Below are positions 1 to 9,840 of a stretch of 35,733 nucleotides of DNA, piece by piece. The stretch is from Lachnospiraceae bacterium. GTDB lineage: Bacteria; Bacillota; Clostridia; Lachnospirales; Lachnospiraceae. The DNA lies in assembly GCA_021202075.1 (NCBI GenBank), contig JAJQDT010000068.1, forward strand, positions 1-35,733, given 5' to 3'. Position 1 is the stretch's first letter. The number at the start of each line of letters is the position of its first letter. The notes under the pieces were generated by a model, which ran no database searches, had not been told where the DNA came from, and saw only the letters and a list, made by a program, of their open reading frames with translations. The position numbers were made by a program, and so were the translations under genes.

Positions 1-2
1 TG

Positions 3-3000
3 GAAGACCTGATCGCTGTGGAACTGGGAAATCTGGATTATGATGAACTTGTCAGTGTTTCGGATGAAGAAATAGAAGCAGCTAAAGCAGTCCATCAAAT
101 TGCAGATGACACGGAAAATGTAAAACTTCGGAGCATTGTTCTGGAGCTGAACCCGGACAGGAGTGAAGAACAGGAAAGTTCGGAAGAAGCCAAACAGAAA
201 GAACCAGAGTCCTCGCTATCGGAGCAGCATGTTTCAGAACAGCTTGCATCAGAACAACCGGAAGTGGAGACAAAGCCTGACCTCGAGCAAGAGCAGCCGA
301 AAGCGGGAACAAAGCCTGACTCGGAATCACAGCATCAGGAACGCATTAACTTCCGCATCACGGACGATGACCTGGGTGCGGGCGGCCAGAAGACAAAGTT
401 CCGGGCGAATATGGATGCAATCCACCTGTTGAAGAACCTGGAGACAGAAAACCGCCTGGCAACCGCAGAAGAACAGGAGATACTTTCAAGATATGTCGGT
501 TGGGGCGGTATCCCGCAGGCTTTTGATGAAAGGGCGGAAGGATGGAGTGGTGAATATCAGGAACTTCGTTCTGCTCTTACAGAGGATGAATATAAGGAAG
601 CGAGGGCGTCTACGCTGAATGCATTTTACACCTCTCCGACCGTTATCAAGGCCATGTATGAAGCTCTTGAGCGAATGGGGCTCTGTTCCGGAAATATTCT
701 GGAGCCGTCCTGCGGAGTCGGAAACTTCATGGGTTTGATCCCGGAAAGCATGGAAAACGCCAGGATGTATGGTGTTGAGCTGGACAGTGTTTCCGGCCGG
801 ATTGCACAGCAGCTGTATCAGCGCAATACGATCTCTGTGCAGGGTTTTGAGACAACGCAGTATCCGGACAACTTTTTTGACTGTGTGATCGGGAATGTAC
901 CGTTTGGCTCGTACAAAGTAGCGGATAAGCGCTATGACCGGCAGAATTTCCTGATCCATGATTATTTTATAGCAAAGTCGATTGACCTGGTGCGTCCAGG
1001 CGGGGTGATTGCGGTCATCACATCAAGCGGGACGATGGACAAAGCGAATTCATCCGTGAGGGAATATATCGGCAACCGGGCAGACCTGCTCGGGGCAGTC
1101 CGGCTACCGAAAAATGCGTTCCTTCGGAATGCAAATACCGGGGTGGTTGCGGATATTTTGTTTCTTCAGAAGCGTGACCGCGCCAGTATCGAACATCCGT
1201 CTTGGACAGAGCTTGGGACTACGCTGGAAGGCTATACGGTCAACTCTTACTTTGCGCAGCATCCGGAGATGGTGCTGGGGGAGTTTACGACAGAGAGTAC
1301 ACAGTATGGCAGGCAGGAGGTGACGGTCAGACCAATCGAGGGCGCAGAGTTGTCCGTACAGCTGCATGAAGCGTTAAATCACATCAGCGGACAGATTACG
1401 GAATATGAACCTGTGGATGATGAACTGGTTGAAGATACAACCATGATCCCGGCAGACCCGGCTGTGAAAAATTTCAGTTTCACAGAGAAGGATGGAGAGG
1501 TCTATTACCGTGAGAACTCGCAGATGCGGAAAATGACTTTCTCGAAAGATATGAAAACACGTGTGCTTGGGATGGTAGGTCTGCGCGATACTGTTCGCGA
1601 GCTGATTGACTGCCAGCTTAACGATGGCAGCGACGAAGAAGTGGAACAGCTGCAGCAGCGACTGGAAAGCCAGTATGATTCTTTCACCGCACAGTTTGGG
1701 CTAATTAACAACAGGACGAACAAACGGGCTTTTTCCAATGACAACAGCTACAGCCTGCTGGCGTCCCTTGAGATGCTGGATGAAGAGGGGAACCTGGAAC
1801 GCAAAGCAGATATTTTTACACGGAGAACCATCCGCAGGGCAGAGCCGGTGACCCACGTGGACACGGCCAGCGACGCGCTTGCCCTTTCCATCGGAGAAAA
1901 GGCAAAGGTAGACCTTCCTTATATGGCGGAACTGCTTGGCACACCCGGCGAGTATGGGAAAATCATTCAGGATTTACAAGGGGTGATTTTCCATGACCCG
2001 GCAGAAGAATTGCAGGAAGACGAGGCGGCAGGCTGGCATACGGCGGATGATTATCTGTCCGGAAATGTCCGCAAAAAGCTGGAGATAGCAAAAAGGGTAG
2101 CGGCATACGATGAAAAATACAAGGTGAATGTGGAATATCTGGAAAAGGTGCAGCCAAAAGACCTGGACGCATCGGAGATTGAGGTGCGCCTGGGGGCGAC
2201 TTGGGTGAAGCAGGAATATATCCAGGAGTTTATGGAGGAGATGTTCCGGCCACCATGGCGGATGAGAGACCACATCAGAGTCCTGTATTCGAAGCACACT
2301 GGGCAGTGGCAGATCGCCGGGAAGTCGTTTGATAAATATAATGTAAGAACTAATTCCACGTATGGAACAAAACGTGCGAATGGTTATCGGCTGCTGGAGG
2401 ATGCGCTGAATCTGCGCGACACAAAAATTTATGATACCATTAGAGATGACGAGGGGAAAGAAAAACGTGTCCTGAATCAAAACGAAACTACGCTTGCGCA
2501 GCAGAAACAGGAGCTGCTCAAAGATGAATTTAAGGACTGGATCTTCCGTGACATGGGCAGGCGGGAGGATATCTGCAGGACTTACAATACCCTGTTCAAC
2601 TCCATCCGTCCGCGTGAGTATGACGGAAGTCATATCCAGTTTGTTGGGATGAATCCGGAGATCACGATGATGGAACATCAGCGGAATGCCGTCGCTCATA
2701 TTTTGTATGGTAATAATACACTCCTGGCCCACTGCGTCGGGGCTGGCAAAACGTTCGAGATGACTGCGGCGGCGATGGAGAGCATCCGTCTGGGACTGGC
2801 ACGGAAATGCCTTTTTGTCGTGCCCAATCATCTGACCCAGCAGTGGGGAAGCGATTTCCTGCGGCTTTATCCGGGGGCGAATGTCCTGGTGGCAACGAAA
2901 AAAGATTTTGAACCGGCGAACAGGAAAAAATTCTGCTCACGGATTGCGACCGGGCAGTATGACGCCATTATCATCGGGCACAGCCAGTTTGAACGGATTC

Positions 3001-5396
3001 CTCTCTCCGTTGAGAGACAGGCGGCATCCATCGAGCGGCAGATCGACGATATTATGCTCGCTCTTTCAGATGCTGACGCATCCGGGATGGGAAAGCGCAG
3101 CTTCACGGTAAAACAGCTGGAGAAGACAAAGCGTTCCCTGGAGGCAAAGCTGGCAAAACTGAATGACCAGAGCAGGAAGGATGATGTGGTCACTTTTGAA
3201 CAGCTTGGAATTGACAAATTATTTGTAGACGAGTCACATTATTACAAGAACCTATTTTTGTATACAAAAATGAATAATGTGGCCGGGATTGCGCAGACGG
3301 ACGCGCAGAAATCCTCCGATATGTTTATGAAATGCCAGTATATGGACGAGATTACCGGCGGAAGGGGAGTGACATTTGCTACGGGTACACCCGTGAGCAA
3401 TACGATGTCCGAATTGTATACCATTATGCGATATTTACAGTATGATACACTACAAGAAATGGGATTGGGCAATTTTGATGCCTGGGCTGCAAGCTTTGGT
3501 GAAACAATTACATCAATCGAGCTTAGCCCTGAAGGAACCGGCTACCGGGCGAAAACGAGGTTCGCCCGCTTCTACAACTTGCCGGAATTGATCTCCGTAT
3601 TCCGTGAATGTGCGGATGTGCAGACAGCAGATATGCTGAATCTTCCCGTCCCAGAGTCGGAATTCATAGACGAGAAGCTGCAGCCGAGTGAGATACAGAA
3701 GGAGATGGTGGAGACTTTTTCCAAACGCGCGGATATGGTTCGGAACGGCAGGGTGGATTCATCGGTCGATAACATGCTACGGATAACGACCGATGGAAGA
3801 AAGCTGGCACTGGATCAGCGATTGCTGAACGATATGCTCCCGGACTATAAAAACAGCAAGGTAAACCGCTGTGTTGATAACATTTATGGAATCTGGAAAG
3901 AAACGGAAGAAAAACGGCTGACCCAGCTTGTTTTTTCCGATCTTTCCACACCGAAAAAGGATGGCTCTTTTAATGTTTATGACGATCTGCACAATAAGCT
4001 GGTCGCAAAAGGAGTACCTCCGGAGGAGATTGCCTTCATCCATAACGCTGACACAGAAGTAAAAAAAGAAGAATTATTTAAAAAAGTGCGGACCGGACAG
4101 GTCCGTATTTTAGTTGGCTCAACCGCAAAAATGGGAGCCGGTACGAACGTGCAGGACCGGCTGATCGCGCTGCATCACCTGGATGTGCCGTGGAAGCCGT
4201 CCGACCTGGAGCAGCGGGAAGGGCGCATCCTCCGGCAGGGCAACCAGAACGAAAAAGTAAAGATTTACCGTTATGTCACGGAAGGAACCTTCGACGCATT
4301 CAGCTGGCAGACTTTGGAGACGAAGCAGAAATTTATTTCGCAGATCATGACTTCAAAGTCGCCGGTTCGCTCCGCTGAAGACGTGGATGATACGGCTTTG
4401 ACTTATGCGGAGATCAAAGCTCTCGCGACAAGCAACCCTTATATAAAGGAAAAGATGTCGCTGGATGTGGATGTAAGCAAGCTGAAACTCCTGAAGGCGA
4501 ATTATAAGAGCCAGTTCTATCAGCTGGAATCGGATGTGGCAAAGAAATATCCGGGCGAGATCAAGGCAACCGAGCAATATATTGCCGGCCTGAAAGCAGA
4601 TGCCGAAGCGGTGGCGGCGATTCCGGAACTGGATAAGGAGCATTTTTCGATGACGGTCAATGGTACGGTCTACAAAGAATATAAGGAAGCGGGTGAGGCG
4701 ATTATCAATGCTGCTATTGCTATGAGGGCAGCGGGGGTAGATGGAGTGATCGGGGAATACCATGGCTTTTCCATGCAGGCCGGGTTTGTCATGCTTACAC
4801 AAAAATTTACACTGACACTTCAAAAAGATGGTGGGAGACACTATGTAGAGCTTGGAAAAGATCCGACCGGCAATATCACACGTATCAACCACGCATTGAC
4901 TTCGATTGGAGAAAAATTGCTGCCGGAGGCGGAGCAGAAGCTTGAGAACCTGCGCCAGCAGATGCAGAACGCGCAGGAAGAACTGAAAAAACCATTCCCG
5001 AAAGAGCAGGAACTGGCGGAGAAATCTGCGCGGCTTGCGGAGTTGAACGCCCTTCTGAATATGGATAAGAAGGACAGTATGGATGCGGTCGGTGTGGGCG
5101 AAAAGACAGCGCCGGTGGCACATGTCTCCTATGCAGGAATTGAAAAGAATCAGCCGATTACTGCAGGGAGCATTCCGGGGAGGAGCGAATCGGGACAATC
5201 CCCAGGCTGGCCGCAGAACCAGGGGAATCAAGGCATTCAAAACAGGCAAAGCGTCCAAAGCAGTCAAAACAGCCAAATCAGTCAAAACGCCCAAAGCAAT
5301 CTGAGCGTCCAAAACAGCCAAAGCAATCAGAGCAGGCAAAGCCAGGATCAGAGCCGATTCAGGAACACAAAACAAAAAATGTACGCTTACAGGTAA
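3..5396 (+). CDS. ICE-type DNA methylase / SNF2-like helicase fusion (5' end outside window)
   Basis: The reading frame is open to the left edge, so the gene starts outside the window; a GTG at 18 is in frame but has no ribosome binding site. Using that GTG as residue 1, a SAM-binding motif I (EPSCGVGNF) lies near residue 230 and an NVPFG version of the N6-adenine methylase NPPY motif follows. A helicase Walker A (CVGAGKT) is near 907, a DESH box near 1071 and motif VI (QREGRILRQG) near 1400. The last ~60 residues are rich in Gln, Ser and Asn (QNSQ-like repeats). This is the giant methylase/helicase fusion found in clostridial ICEs; it probably handles or modifies element DNA during transfer, but no biochemical role is established to my knowledge. 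The altered NPPY motif means methylase activity is uncertain. Confidence 0.88.
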   Translation, partial: EDLIAVELGNLDYDELVSVSDEEIEAAKAVHQIADDTENVKLRSIVLELNPDRSEEQESSEEAKQKEPESSLSEQHVSEQLASEQPEVETKPDLEQEQPKAGTKPDSESQHQERINFRITDDDLGAGGQKTKFRANMDAIHLLKNLETENRLATAEEQEILSRYVGWGGIPQAFDERAEGWSGEYQELRSALTEDEYKEARASTLNAFYTSPTVIKAMYEALERMGLCSGNILEPSCGVGNFMGLIPESMENARMYGVELDSVSGRIAQQLYQRNTISVQGFETTQYPDNFFDCVIGNVPFGSYKVADKRYDRQNFLIHDYFIAKSIDLVRPGGVIAVITSSGTMDKANSSVREYIGNRADLLGAVRLPKNAFLRNANTGVVADILFLQKRDRASIEHPSWTELGTTLEGYTVNSYFAQHPEMVLGEFTTESTQYGRQEVTVRPIEGAELSVQLHEALNHISGQITEYEPVDDELVEDTTMIPADPAVKNFSFTEKDGEVYYRENSQMRKMTFSKDMKTRVLGMVGLRDTVRELIDCQLNDGSDEEVEQLQQRLESQYDSFTAQFGLINNRTNKRAFSNDNSYSLLASLEMLDEEGNLERKADIFTRRTIRRAEPVTHVDTASDALALSIGEKAKVDLPYMAELLGTPGEYGKIIQDLQGVIFHDPAEELQEDEAAGWHTADDYLSGNVRKKLEIAKRVAAYDEKYKVNVEYLEKVQPKDLDASEIEVRLGATWVKQEYIQEFMEEMFRPPWRMRDHIRVLYSKHTGQWQIAGKSFDKYNVRTNSTYGTKRANGYRLLEDALNLRDTKIYDTIRDDEGKEKRVLNQNETTLAQQKQELLKDEFKDWIFRDMGRREDICRTYNTLFNSIRPREYDGSHIQFVGMNPEITMMEHQRNAVAHILYGNNTLLAHCVGAGKTFEMTAAAMESIRLGLARKCLFVVPNHLTQQWGSDFLRLYPGANVLVATKKDFEPANRKKFCSRIATGQYDAIIIGHSQFERIPLSVERQAASIERQIDDIMLALSDADASGMGKRSFTVKQLEKTKRSLEAKLAKLNDQSRKDDVVTFEQLGIDKLFVDESHYYKNLFLYTKMNNVAGIAQTDAQKSSDMFMKCQYMDEITGGRGVTFATGTPVSNTMSELYTIMRYLQYDTLQEMGLGNFDAWAASFGETITSIELSPEGTGYRAKTRFARFYNLPELISVFRECADVQTADMLNLPVPESEFIDEKLQPSEIQKEMVETFSKRADMVRNGRVDSSVDNMLRITTDGRKLALDQRLLNDMLPDYKNSKVNRCVDNIYGIWKETEEKRLTQLVFSDLSTPKKDGSFNVYDDLHNKLVAKGVPPEEIAFIHNADTEVKKEELFKKVRTGQVRILVGSTAKMGAGTNVQDRLIALHHLDVPWKPSDLEQREGRILRQGNQNEKVKIYRYVTEGTFDAFSWQTLETKQKFISQIMTSKSPVRSAEDVDDTALTYAEIKALATSNPYIKEKMSLDVDVSKLKLLKANYKSQFYQLESDVAKKYPGEIKATEQYIAGLKADAEAVAAIPELDKEHFSMTVNGTVYKEYKEAGEAIINAAIAMRAAGVDGVIGEYHGFSMQAGFVMLTQKFTLTLQKDGGRHYVELGKDPTGNITRINHALTSIGEKLLPEAEQKLENLRQQMQNAQEELKKPFPKEQELAEKSARLAELNALLNMDKKDSMDAVGVGEKTAPVAHVSYAGIEKNQPITAGSIPGRSESGQSPGWPQNQGNQGIQNRQSVQSSQNSQISQNAQSNLSVQNSQSNQSRQSQDQSRFRNTKQKMYAYR

Positions 5397-5459
5397 CTGC
5401 CGCGCGTAACAGTAATGGCGGCAAGCGTGCTTATTATACGAGAGAAGGAGGGGATAAGG

Positions 5460-5729
5460 ATGGCTAATGGATACAAGCCGGTTATCCACTGGATTACAAA
5501 GCAGGAGGTTTATGAAAGGCAGGAAATGTTTACGGCCAGGGAGAACCGGCCAACCCATGCTGATCCGACTGCTTCCGTGGCGATCAGAAGGGTAGAGCAG
5601 GAAACAGACAGGCTGCGCCATAAGAGCAATAACGGGATAGCGTACTGCCCACTGAAAACTCGTGTCTGGCGGCAGGATGAAGTTGGAAAGGGAGGTTTCT
5701 CCGGCCTGTCGGAGAATTTGAAAGGATGA
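5460..5729 (+). CDS. small conserved ICE protein of unknown function
   Basis: An 89-residue, polar and basic protein that I do not recognise. The start is placed at the ATG at 5460, which follows an AAGGAGGGG ribosome binding site at good spacing; an upstream in-frame start at 5415 has no such site. There is no signal peptide or membrane segment. Its TGA overlaps the ATG of the next gene (ATGA at 5726-5729), so the two are translationally coupled and belong to the ICE operon that began with the helicase. Confidence 0.65.
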   Translation: MANGYKPVIHWITKQEVYERQEMFTARENRPTHADPTASVAIRRVEQETDRLRHKSNNGIAYCPLKTRVWRQDEVGKGGFSGLSENLKG

Positions 5730-7330
5730 GAAGCATGACACCGCAGAATTTTTTTGAAATGTTATTGGAGTATGAGGAAGATCAACTGGCTGAACTTGAA
5801 ATGGTGAAGGATCATGGATTGGAAAAGGGCTATCAATATGCAGACTGTGTTGATTTCTCAGAATCTGACTATTGGTTTTCTGTTGACATTTATTCGGCGA
5901 GCGGACGGATTTATGGCCATTATTTTTCATGCCAGTCGCTGGATATCCTGAAGGATACGATCACATGGATTGTCAGCGATACGAAGTTCTATGAAGCTGT
6001 AGCTTTTGTGAAGGACAGAGCTTACGTGACATTTCGAAGCATGGAAGATCTCGACACCTTTGATAATTACTACAGGGATTATTTTCGCTTTGCCGAGGAT
6101 GTGAAGGAAACGCATCCTGAGCTGGCGGACCGGCTTTTCACAAAAGAAGAGATGGAGCAGATCTATGAGGCGATTATTGACAGGAAGGAGTATCCGCAGT
6201 TTGACGACTGGCTGCGGGATATGTGCAGGTCGGGACTTGCCTACAGCTGCCACAGGAGATATGTACCTGCGAAAAAAGAAAGGATGTCAGAGATGAAGGA
6301 CGTTAAAGAAAAAAATGAAAATCGGTCAGAAGAGGAAATACCTGTAATTTATCCACCTCTGTATAAAGAAAGCTTTTCTTATGCGCTGGAACATGGGGAG
6401 GTGGAGAAGCTTCACTCATCGAATCGGCTGAACGATGACTGTGGCACGGCGATAGAGGAAGCAATCCGTAACAATTTTGACGGGATGAGGCTGAACGATA
6501 AAGCTGTGGTTCCCGTGATGGATAAATTTGGAACGGAGCGTGTTGCTTTTGTACTGGCTTCCACGGTGCTGTATAAAAGCTATGACGGCAGATTTTCATG
6601 GGAGAACAAAAGGTGGGCAGTAGAAACCTGCCCCCAAATGGCTGCAGAAATGGATAAATCAAATCCGGTCCAGCTGGTTCAGCCCCACACTCTTGTGACA
6701 AGCCATCCGGCTGTATTGGATGGCTTCATCAATCTGTTCCGGGCAGAAGTAAAGCGCATGGAGCAGAGACCGGTAGAGACTATGCTCCTGAATGGCAAGG
6801 CAGATTCTTTTGGGATCTACCAGATTAACCGGGAAGGTTCGGGTCGTTCGTATATGTTTGAAGGCACGAAGCTTTTACAAAAGCTGAACCACAAGGTGAA
6901 CGGTGCTGATTATGACCTGATCTATGTCAGCAACCTCTCGAAGACAGAGACTCTTTCTGAGGTGGAAACGCTGGATATGATTTTTGAACGGTTTAACATG
7001 GCTCTTCCGGAAGATTTTAAAGGCCATTCCCTTTCGGTAAGTGATGTGATCCTGATGAACCAGGACGGAAAGACGAAAGCCTGGTACGTGGACAGCGTTG
7101 GTTTTACGGAACTGCCGGATTTTGTGTGGGAGCGGCAGACGCTGACAGGATATGCAAGAAATCAGGATTTGCCATTTGCAGAAGAACTGCGAGAGCAGAA
7201 CCCACAGCAGGAGAGAACGGAACAGAATTCAGTAGAGGATTCAAATCAGATAACAGAACAGAAATCAGAACAAAAACCAGATAGAAGACCAGAACAGTGT
7301 CAGAAAAAACATAAAAATAAAACACATTAG
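5726..7330 (+). CDS. DUF3849 / YodL-domain ICE protein
   Basis: A 534-residue cytoplasmic protein made of an acidic N-terminal region (about 1-190), a DUF3849-like domain starting at PPLYKESFSYALEHGEVE (about 209-330) and a YodL-like domain (SFGIYQINREG near 360 through LPEDFKGHSLSVSDVI to about 460). The tail is hydrophilic and rich in Gln and Glu. DUF3849 and YodL domains occur together in proteins of clostridial conjugative elements, next to the helicase/methylase; their molecular role is unknown to me. The start overlaps the preceding stop by ATGA. Two further methionines lie close by, but coupling favours 5726. Confidence 0.8.
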   Translation: MRSMTPQNFFEMLLEYEEDQLAELEMVKDHGLEKGYQYADCVDFSESDYWFSVDIYSASGRIYGHYFSCQSLDILKDTITWIVSDTKFYEAVAFVKDRAYVTFRSMEDLDTFDNYYRDYFRFAEDVKETHPELADRLFTKEEMEQIYEAIIDRKEYPQFDDWLRDMCRSGLAYSCHRRYVPAKKERMSEMKDVKEKNENRSEEEIPVIYPPLYKESFSYALEHGEVEKLHSSNRLNDDCGTAIEEAIRNNFDGMRLNDKAVVPVMDKFGTERVAFVLASTVLYKSYDGRFSWENKRWAVETCPQMAAEMDKSNPVQLVQPHTLVTSHPAVLDGFINLFRAEVKRMEQRPVETMLLNGKADSFGIYQINREGSGRSYMFEGTKLLQKLNHKVNGADYDLIYVSNLSKTETLSEVETLDMIFERFNMALPEDFKGHSLSVSDVILMNQDGKTKAWYVDSVGFTELPDFVWERQTLTGYARNQDLPFAEELREQNPQQERTEQNSVEDSNQITEQKSEQKPDRRPEQCQKKHKNKTH

Positions 7331-7349
7331 TAAAGCAGGAGGATGCAAT

Positions 7350-7562
7350 ATGATTATTTGTGAATTTAAAGAGAAAACCGTGAAACGGGAGACCAGAATT
7401 TATGCGTATTCGGATGCGGTGATGAAAATGCAGCAGGAACGCATGGATTTTGAGAAGACGGGTAAGCCGGGGAAGTCAGCACAGCCGGAGGAGTCAGAAG
7501 AGCCAGTCAGAGAATCAATCAGACAGGAAAAATCAGCGGAAGGAGAGGAAGATTATGAGTGA
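7350..7562 (+). CDS. small charged ICE protein
   Basis: A 70-residue protein with an ideal AGGAGG ribosome binding site 7 bases before its ATG. The first ~35 residues are mixed (MIICEFKEKTVKRETRIYAY) and the rest is low-complexity Glu/Ser/Lys. Its stop overlaps the start of the DUF5688 gene by eight bases, showing tight operon packing. I do not recognise the family and give no function. Confidence 0.6.
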   Translation: MIICEFKEKTVKRETRIYAYSDAVMKMQQERMDFEKTGKPGKSAQPEESEEPVRESIRQEKSAEGEEDYE

Positions 7563-8706
7563 CCGAATGAATGAAGACATGGATTTAAACGAATTCTGTG
7601 AGTATGTGGAGACGAATATAAAAGACTATCTTCCGGAATCTTTTCAGGATTGGGATATTGATGTTTCCGAAACATACAAAGCGACCGGGCCGAAAATGGC
7701 GTTTACCATCAAAGCACCTGATGAGAACGTGGCACCCGTGATTTACCTGGATGATTTCTACACTTTCTACAAAGAAGGAAGGGAATTGCCGCAACTGATG
7801 AACCAGATTTCCGATTTGCAGGTTCAGCATGATGTGCAGAAGAAGGATGTCATTGCATTCGGCAGAAATAATGTCCCGGACATAAGAAAAATGGTAGAAA
7901 ACTGGGAGTATGCGAAGGAGAATATTATTCTGGATGTGGCTGGATGCACGAAAAATGCGGAGATGCTTGCCCACCGTCCGCATTTAAAAATGGGGGATAT
8001 CGCAGCTATCTATAAGATTGAGATAGGACGAGGCGAAAACGGCAGATTTTCTGCTCCGGTAACAAACGAGATGAAAGCCAGGTACGGAGTGACAACTGAA
8101 GAACTCCATGACCAAGCTTTGAAAAATTCGGAATCGCGTTATCCGGTACAGGTAAATGACATGGGAAGTGTGTTGGAGAAAATGCTCGGAATAGATGTGC
8201 CGGATATGCTGGAGAATCCTATGGGTGTGATGGGACTCGGCAACAGCGGACTGATTGTTTTGTCAAATCAGGAGCTGTTTCGCGGGGCAAGTGTCATGTT
8301 CTATCCTGGAGTGTTAGATCAGGTATCCGCCATGTGTCCGGATGGTTTCTATATGATACCCTCTTCCGTGCATGAGCTGTTAATTTATCCAAAGAACAAT
8401 ATAACAGACAGGGAGATGGATGAGATTATAGAAAATGTAAATGCAGAAATTGTTGCGCCGGATGAACAGCTTTCTGATTTTGTCCATGAATACGATCCCG
8501 TCAGTAGGATTTTATATGCACCGGCTCTGGCACAGAATTATAAGCTGCTGGAGGTGAATAAAGACGATGTACTAAAGCCGGAAACACTGGGGCTGACGGA
8601 TGATATTTGCAACAATTCACATTCAGCCGTGGATGCAGACGGGCTTTCACAGGCGGTAAAAACGGAGCAGCAGAGAAGAATGATGAAGAAACGTGCAGGG
8701 AGATAG
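7555..8706 (+). CDS. DUF5688 family protein
   Basis: A 383-residue soluble protein. The ATG at 7555 is preferred over the longer frame start at 7450 because it has a GGAGAGG ribosome binding site and because the longer version would only add a shifted reading of the upstream gene. The layout of an N-terminal region followed by a conserved core (GLIVLSNQELFRGASVMFYP, then FYMIPSSVHELLIYP near residue 265) matches the DUF5688 proteins common in clostridial mobile elements and prophages. Their role is unknown. The protein has no membrane segment or signal peptide. Confidence 0.75.
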   Translation: MSDRMNEDMDLNEFCEYVETNIKDYLPESFQDWDIDVSETYKATGPKMAFTIKAPDENVAPVIYLDDFYTFYKEGRELPQLMNQISDLQVQHDVQKKDVIAFGRNNVPDIRKMVENWEYAKENIILDVAGCTKNAEMLAHRPHLKMGDIAAIYKIEIGRGENGRFSAPVTNEMKARYGVTTEELHDQALKNSESRYPVQVNDMGSVLEKMLGIDVPDMLENPMGVMGLGNSGLIVLSNQELFRGASVMFYPGVLDQVSAMCPDGFYMIPSSVHELLIYPKNNITDREMDEIIENVNAEIVAPDEQLSDFVHEYDPVSRILYAPALAQNYKLLEVNKDDVLKPETLGLTDDICNNSHSAVDADGLSQAVKTEQQRRMMKKRAGR

Positions 8707-8768
8707 CAGGCGCTTAAGAACAATCTCCGGCAAACTTTGGCAAAATTGGGATTCCGGCTTATCAGTGG

Positions 8769-8851
8769 CAGGTAGTTGCAACACTCTACATTACAGAGCA
8801 CCATCAGGGACAGGTGGTTGCAACACTCCACATCACATTGCGTCATCAGGG
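8769..8851 (+). repeat. two imperfect direct repeats of 41 bp
   Basis: Two units, 8769-8809 and 8811-8851, share CAGGT(A/G)GTTGCAACACTC followed by ACAT.ACA and end in ATCAGGG, with a period of 42 bp. They occupy most of the gap between the DUF5688 gene and the next gene. Two copies could be a duplicated regulatory or protein-binding site; nothing else identifies them. Confidence 0.8.
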
Positions 8852-8891
8852 GAAGATTGTATTAATAATCTCCCCTGAAAATTGAGAGAGG

Positions 8892-9272
8892 ATGATGAAG
8901 ATGGAAATGGAGAAACAGCAGGAGAAGCTGGCTGGGCAGATACAAAAAGCGGAAGAGCAGCTGAAAAAGCTGAGGGAAAAAGATACGGATCTGAAAAAAC
9001 GGATAAGAGAAAAACGGGAGAAGGAGCAGGCGGCGTGGACGGCGAAGTTTGATAAGCTTCTGCAGCCGTTCATTGAGCGGAAGTATGGCGCGGATTATTT
9101 TGAAAAGATTCTTCCGGAGGAGGCTGCAGGGTATTTTTCGTGTATCGAAGATTTATCCGTGCAGGGAAGCGGAGAACAGGGAAGCGGAGAACTGGGGAGC
9201 GGAGAACTGGGAGGCAAAGAACAGGGAGGTGGAGACAGAAATGGATATCCAGGCGGATATGAAGATCATTGA
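8892..9272 (+). CDS. small coiled-coil protein with Gly/Ser/Glu repeats
   Basis: A 126-residue protein. Residues 1-50 are almost entirely Lys, Glu, Gln and Arg with heptad-like spacing, predicting a long coiled coil. A short globular part follows (FDKLLQPFIERKYGADYFEK), and the tail is a GSGELGSGELGG-type repeat. The length and layout recall the small DUF3847-like proteins of conjugative elements, but I see no clear signature. The gene runs 32 bases into the SpoVG-like gene in another frame, so the tail repeat is coding and also holds the next ribosome binding site. Confidence 0.65.
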   Translation: MMKMEMEKQQEKLAGQIQKAEEQLKKLREKDTDLKKRIREKREKEQAAWTAKFDKLLQPFIERKYGADYFEKILPEEAAGYFSCIEDLSVQGSGEQGSGELGSGELGGKEQGGGDRNGYPGGYEDH

Positions 9273-9840
9273 AAAAAATGGGATTATGGCAGCCGGGACG
9301 GTGACGATAGACGGCCTGTTTATTATTCAGGAAGTTATTGTTCGGCTCATTAAGCAGAATGACGGGACGGAAAAGCCCGTTATTTTTTTGCCGCGCAGAA
9401 AAACAGGCGAGATGGGTTGGAAAGATGTGTTCGAAGTCAGCAGCGAAATGAAAAAGGAGATTGACCTTGCGGTGGGAAAGAGTATCAAAGATGCATTATG
9501 CCGGGATAATTATGCGCCGAATCTGGATGTCTCTGTAATAATATACGTGAAAAAGGATCTGCTTGGCTATGCTACGCTGACATATGAGAATGCCATTACG
9601 ATCAAGGATATCCAGATTTATAAAGCGGATAATGAATATGGAATCCGGCTGCTTTATCCGTCCTATAAAGGCGACAAGGATGAAAAATGGCACAGCCTGA
9701 TTGATATAGGTGGATACCTGTTTGATGATGTCATCTGCCGGAAAGTCAGTGAGGCTTATGAGGAGAAACTTAAAAACTATCCTGACTTTGCTAAAAGGCA
9801 TTTTTCAAAAACGCGGCAACAAAGGGGGAAGAGCATATGA
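9241..9840 (+). CDS. SpoVG-family protein
   Basis: A 199-residue protein started at the ATG at 9241, preceded by GGGAGGTGG; the longer frame from 9049 is out-of-frame reading of the upstream gene. The N-terminal ~95 residues match SpoVG: a short strand-rich region, then PVIFLPRRKTGEMGWKDVF followed by a helix, the SpoVG signature of (P/S)(R/S)(R/K)TG followed by a conserved aromatic/Asp pair. SpoVG proteins bind nucleic acid and regulate septation or virulence in Firmicutes. The ~100-residue C-terminal extension is longer than the ~95-residue chromosomal SpoVG and may be element specific. The gene is coupled by ATGA to the PcfB-like gene, so a role in transfer-gene control is plausible but inferred. 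Confidence 0.78.
   Translation: MDIQADMKIIEKNGIMAAGTVTIDGLFIIQEVIVRLIKQNDGTEKPVIFLPRRKTGEMGWKDVFEVSSEMKKEIDLAVGKSIKDALCRDNYAPNLDVSVIIYVKKDLLGYATLTYENAITIKDIQIYKADNEYGIRLLYPSYKGDKDEKWHSLIDIGGYLFDDVICRKVSEAYEEKLKNYPDFAKRHFSKTRQQRGKSI

Noticed and set aside
4353..5930. 525-codon frame on the minus strand
   Set aside because: It lies opposite the helicase and following genes, is rich in His, Leu, Pro and Arg with no recognisable motif, and has no upstream site; a shadow of coding sequence.
8769..8851. Direct repeats as a CRISPR array
   Set aside because: Only two units, separated by a single base, with no unique spacer and no cas genes nearby.
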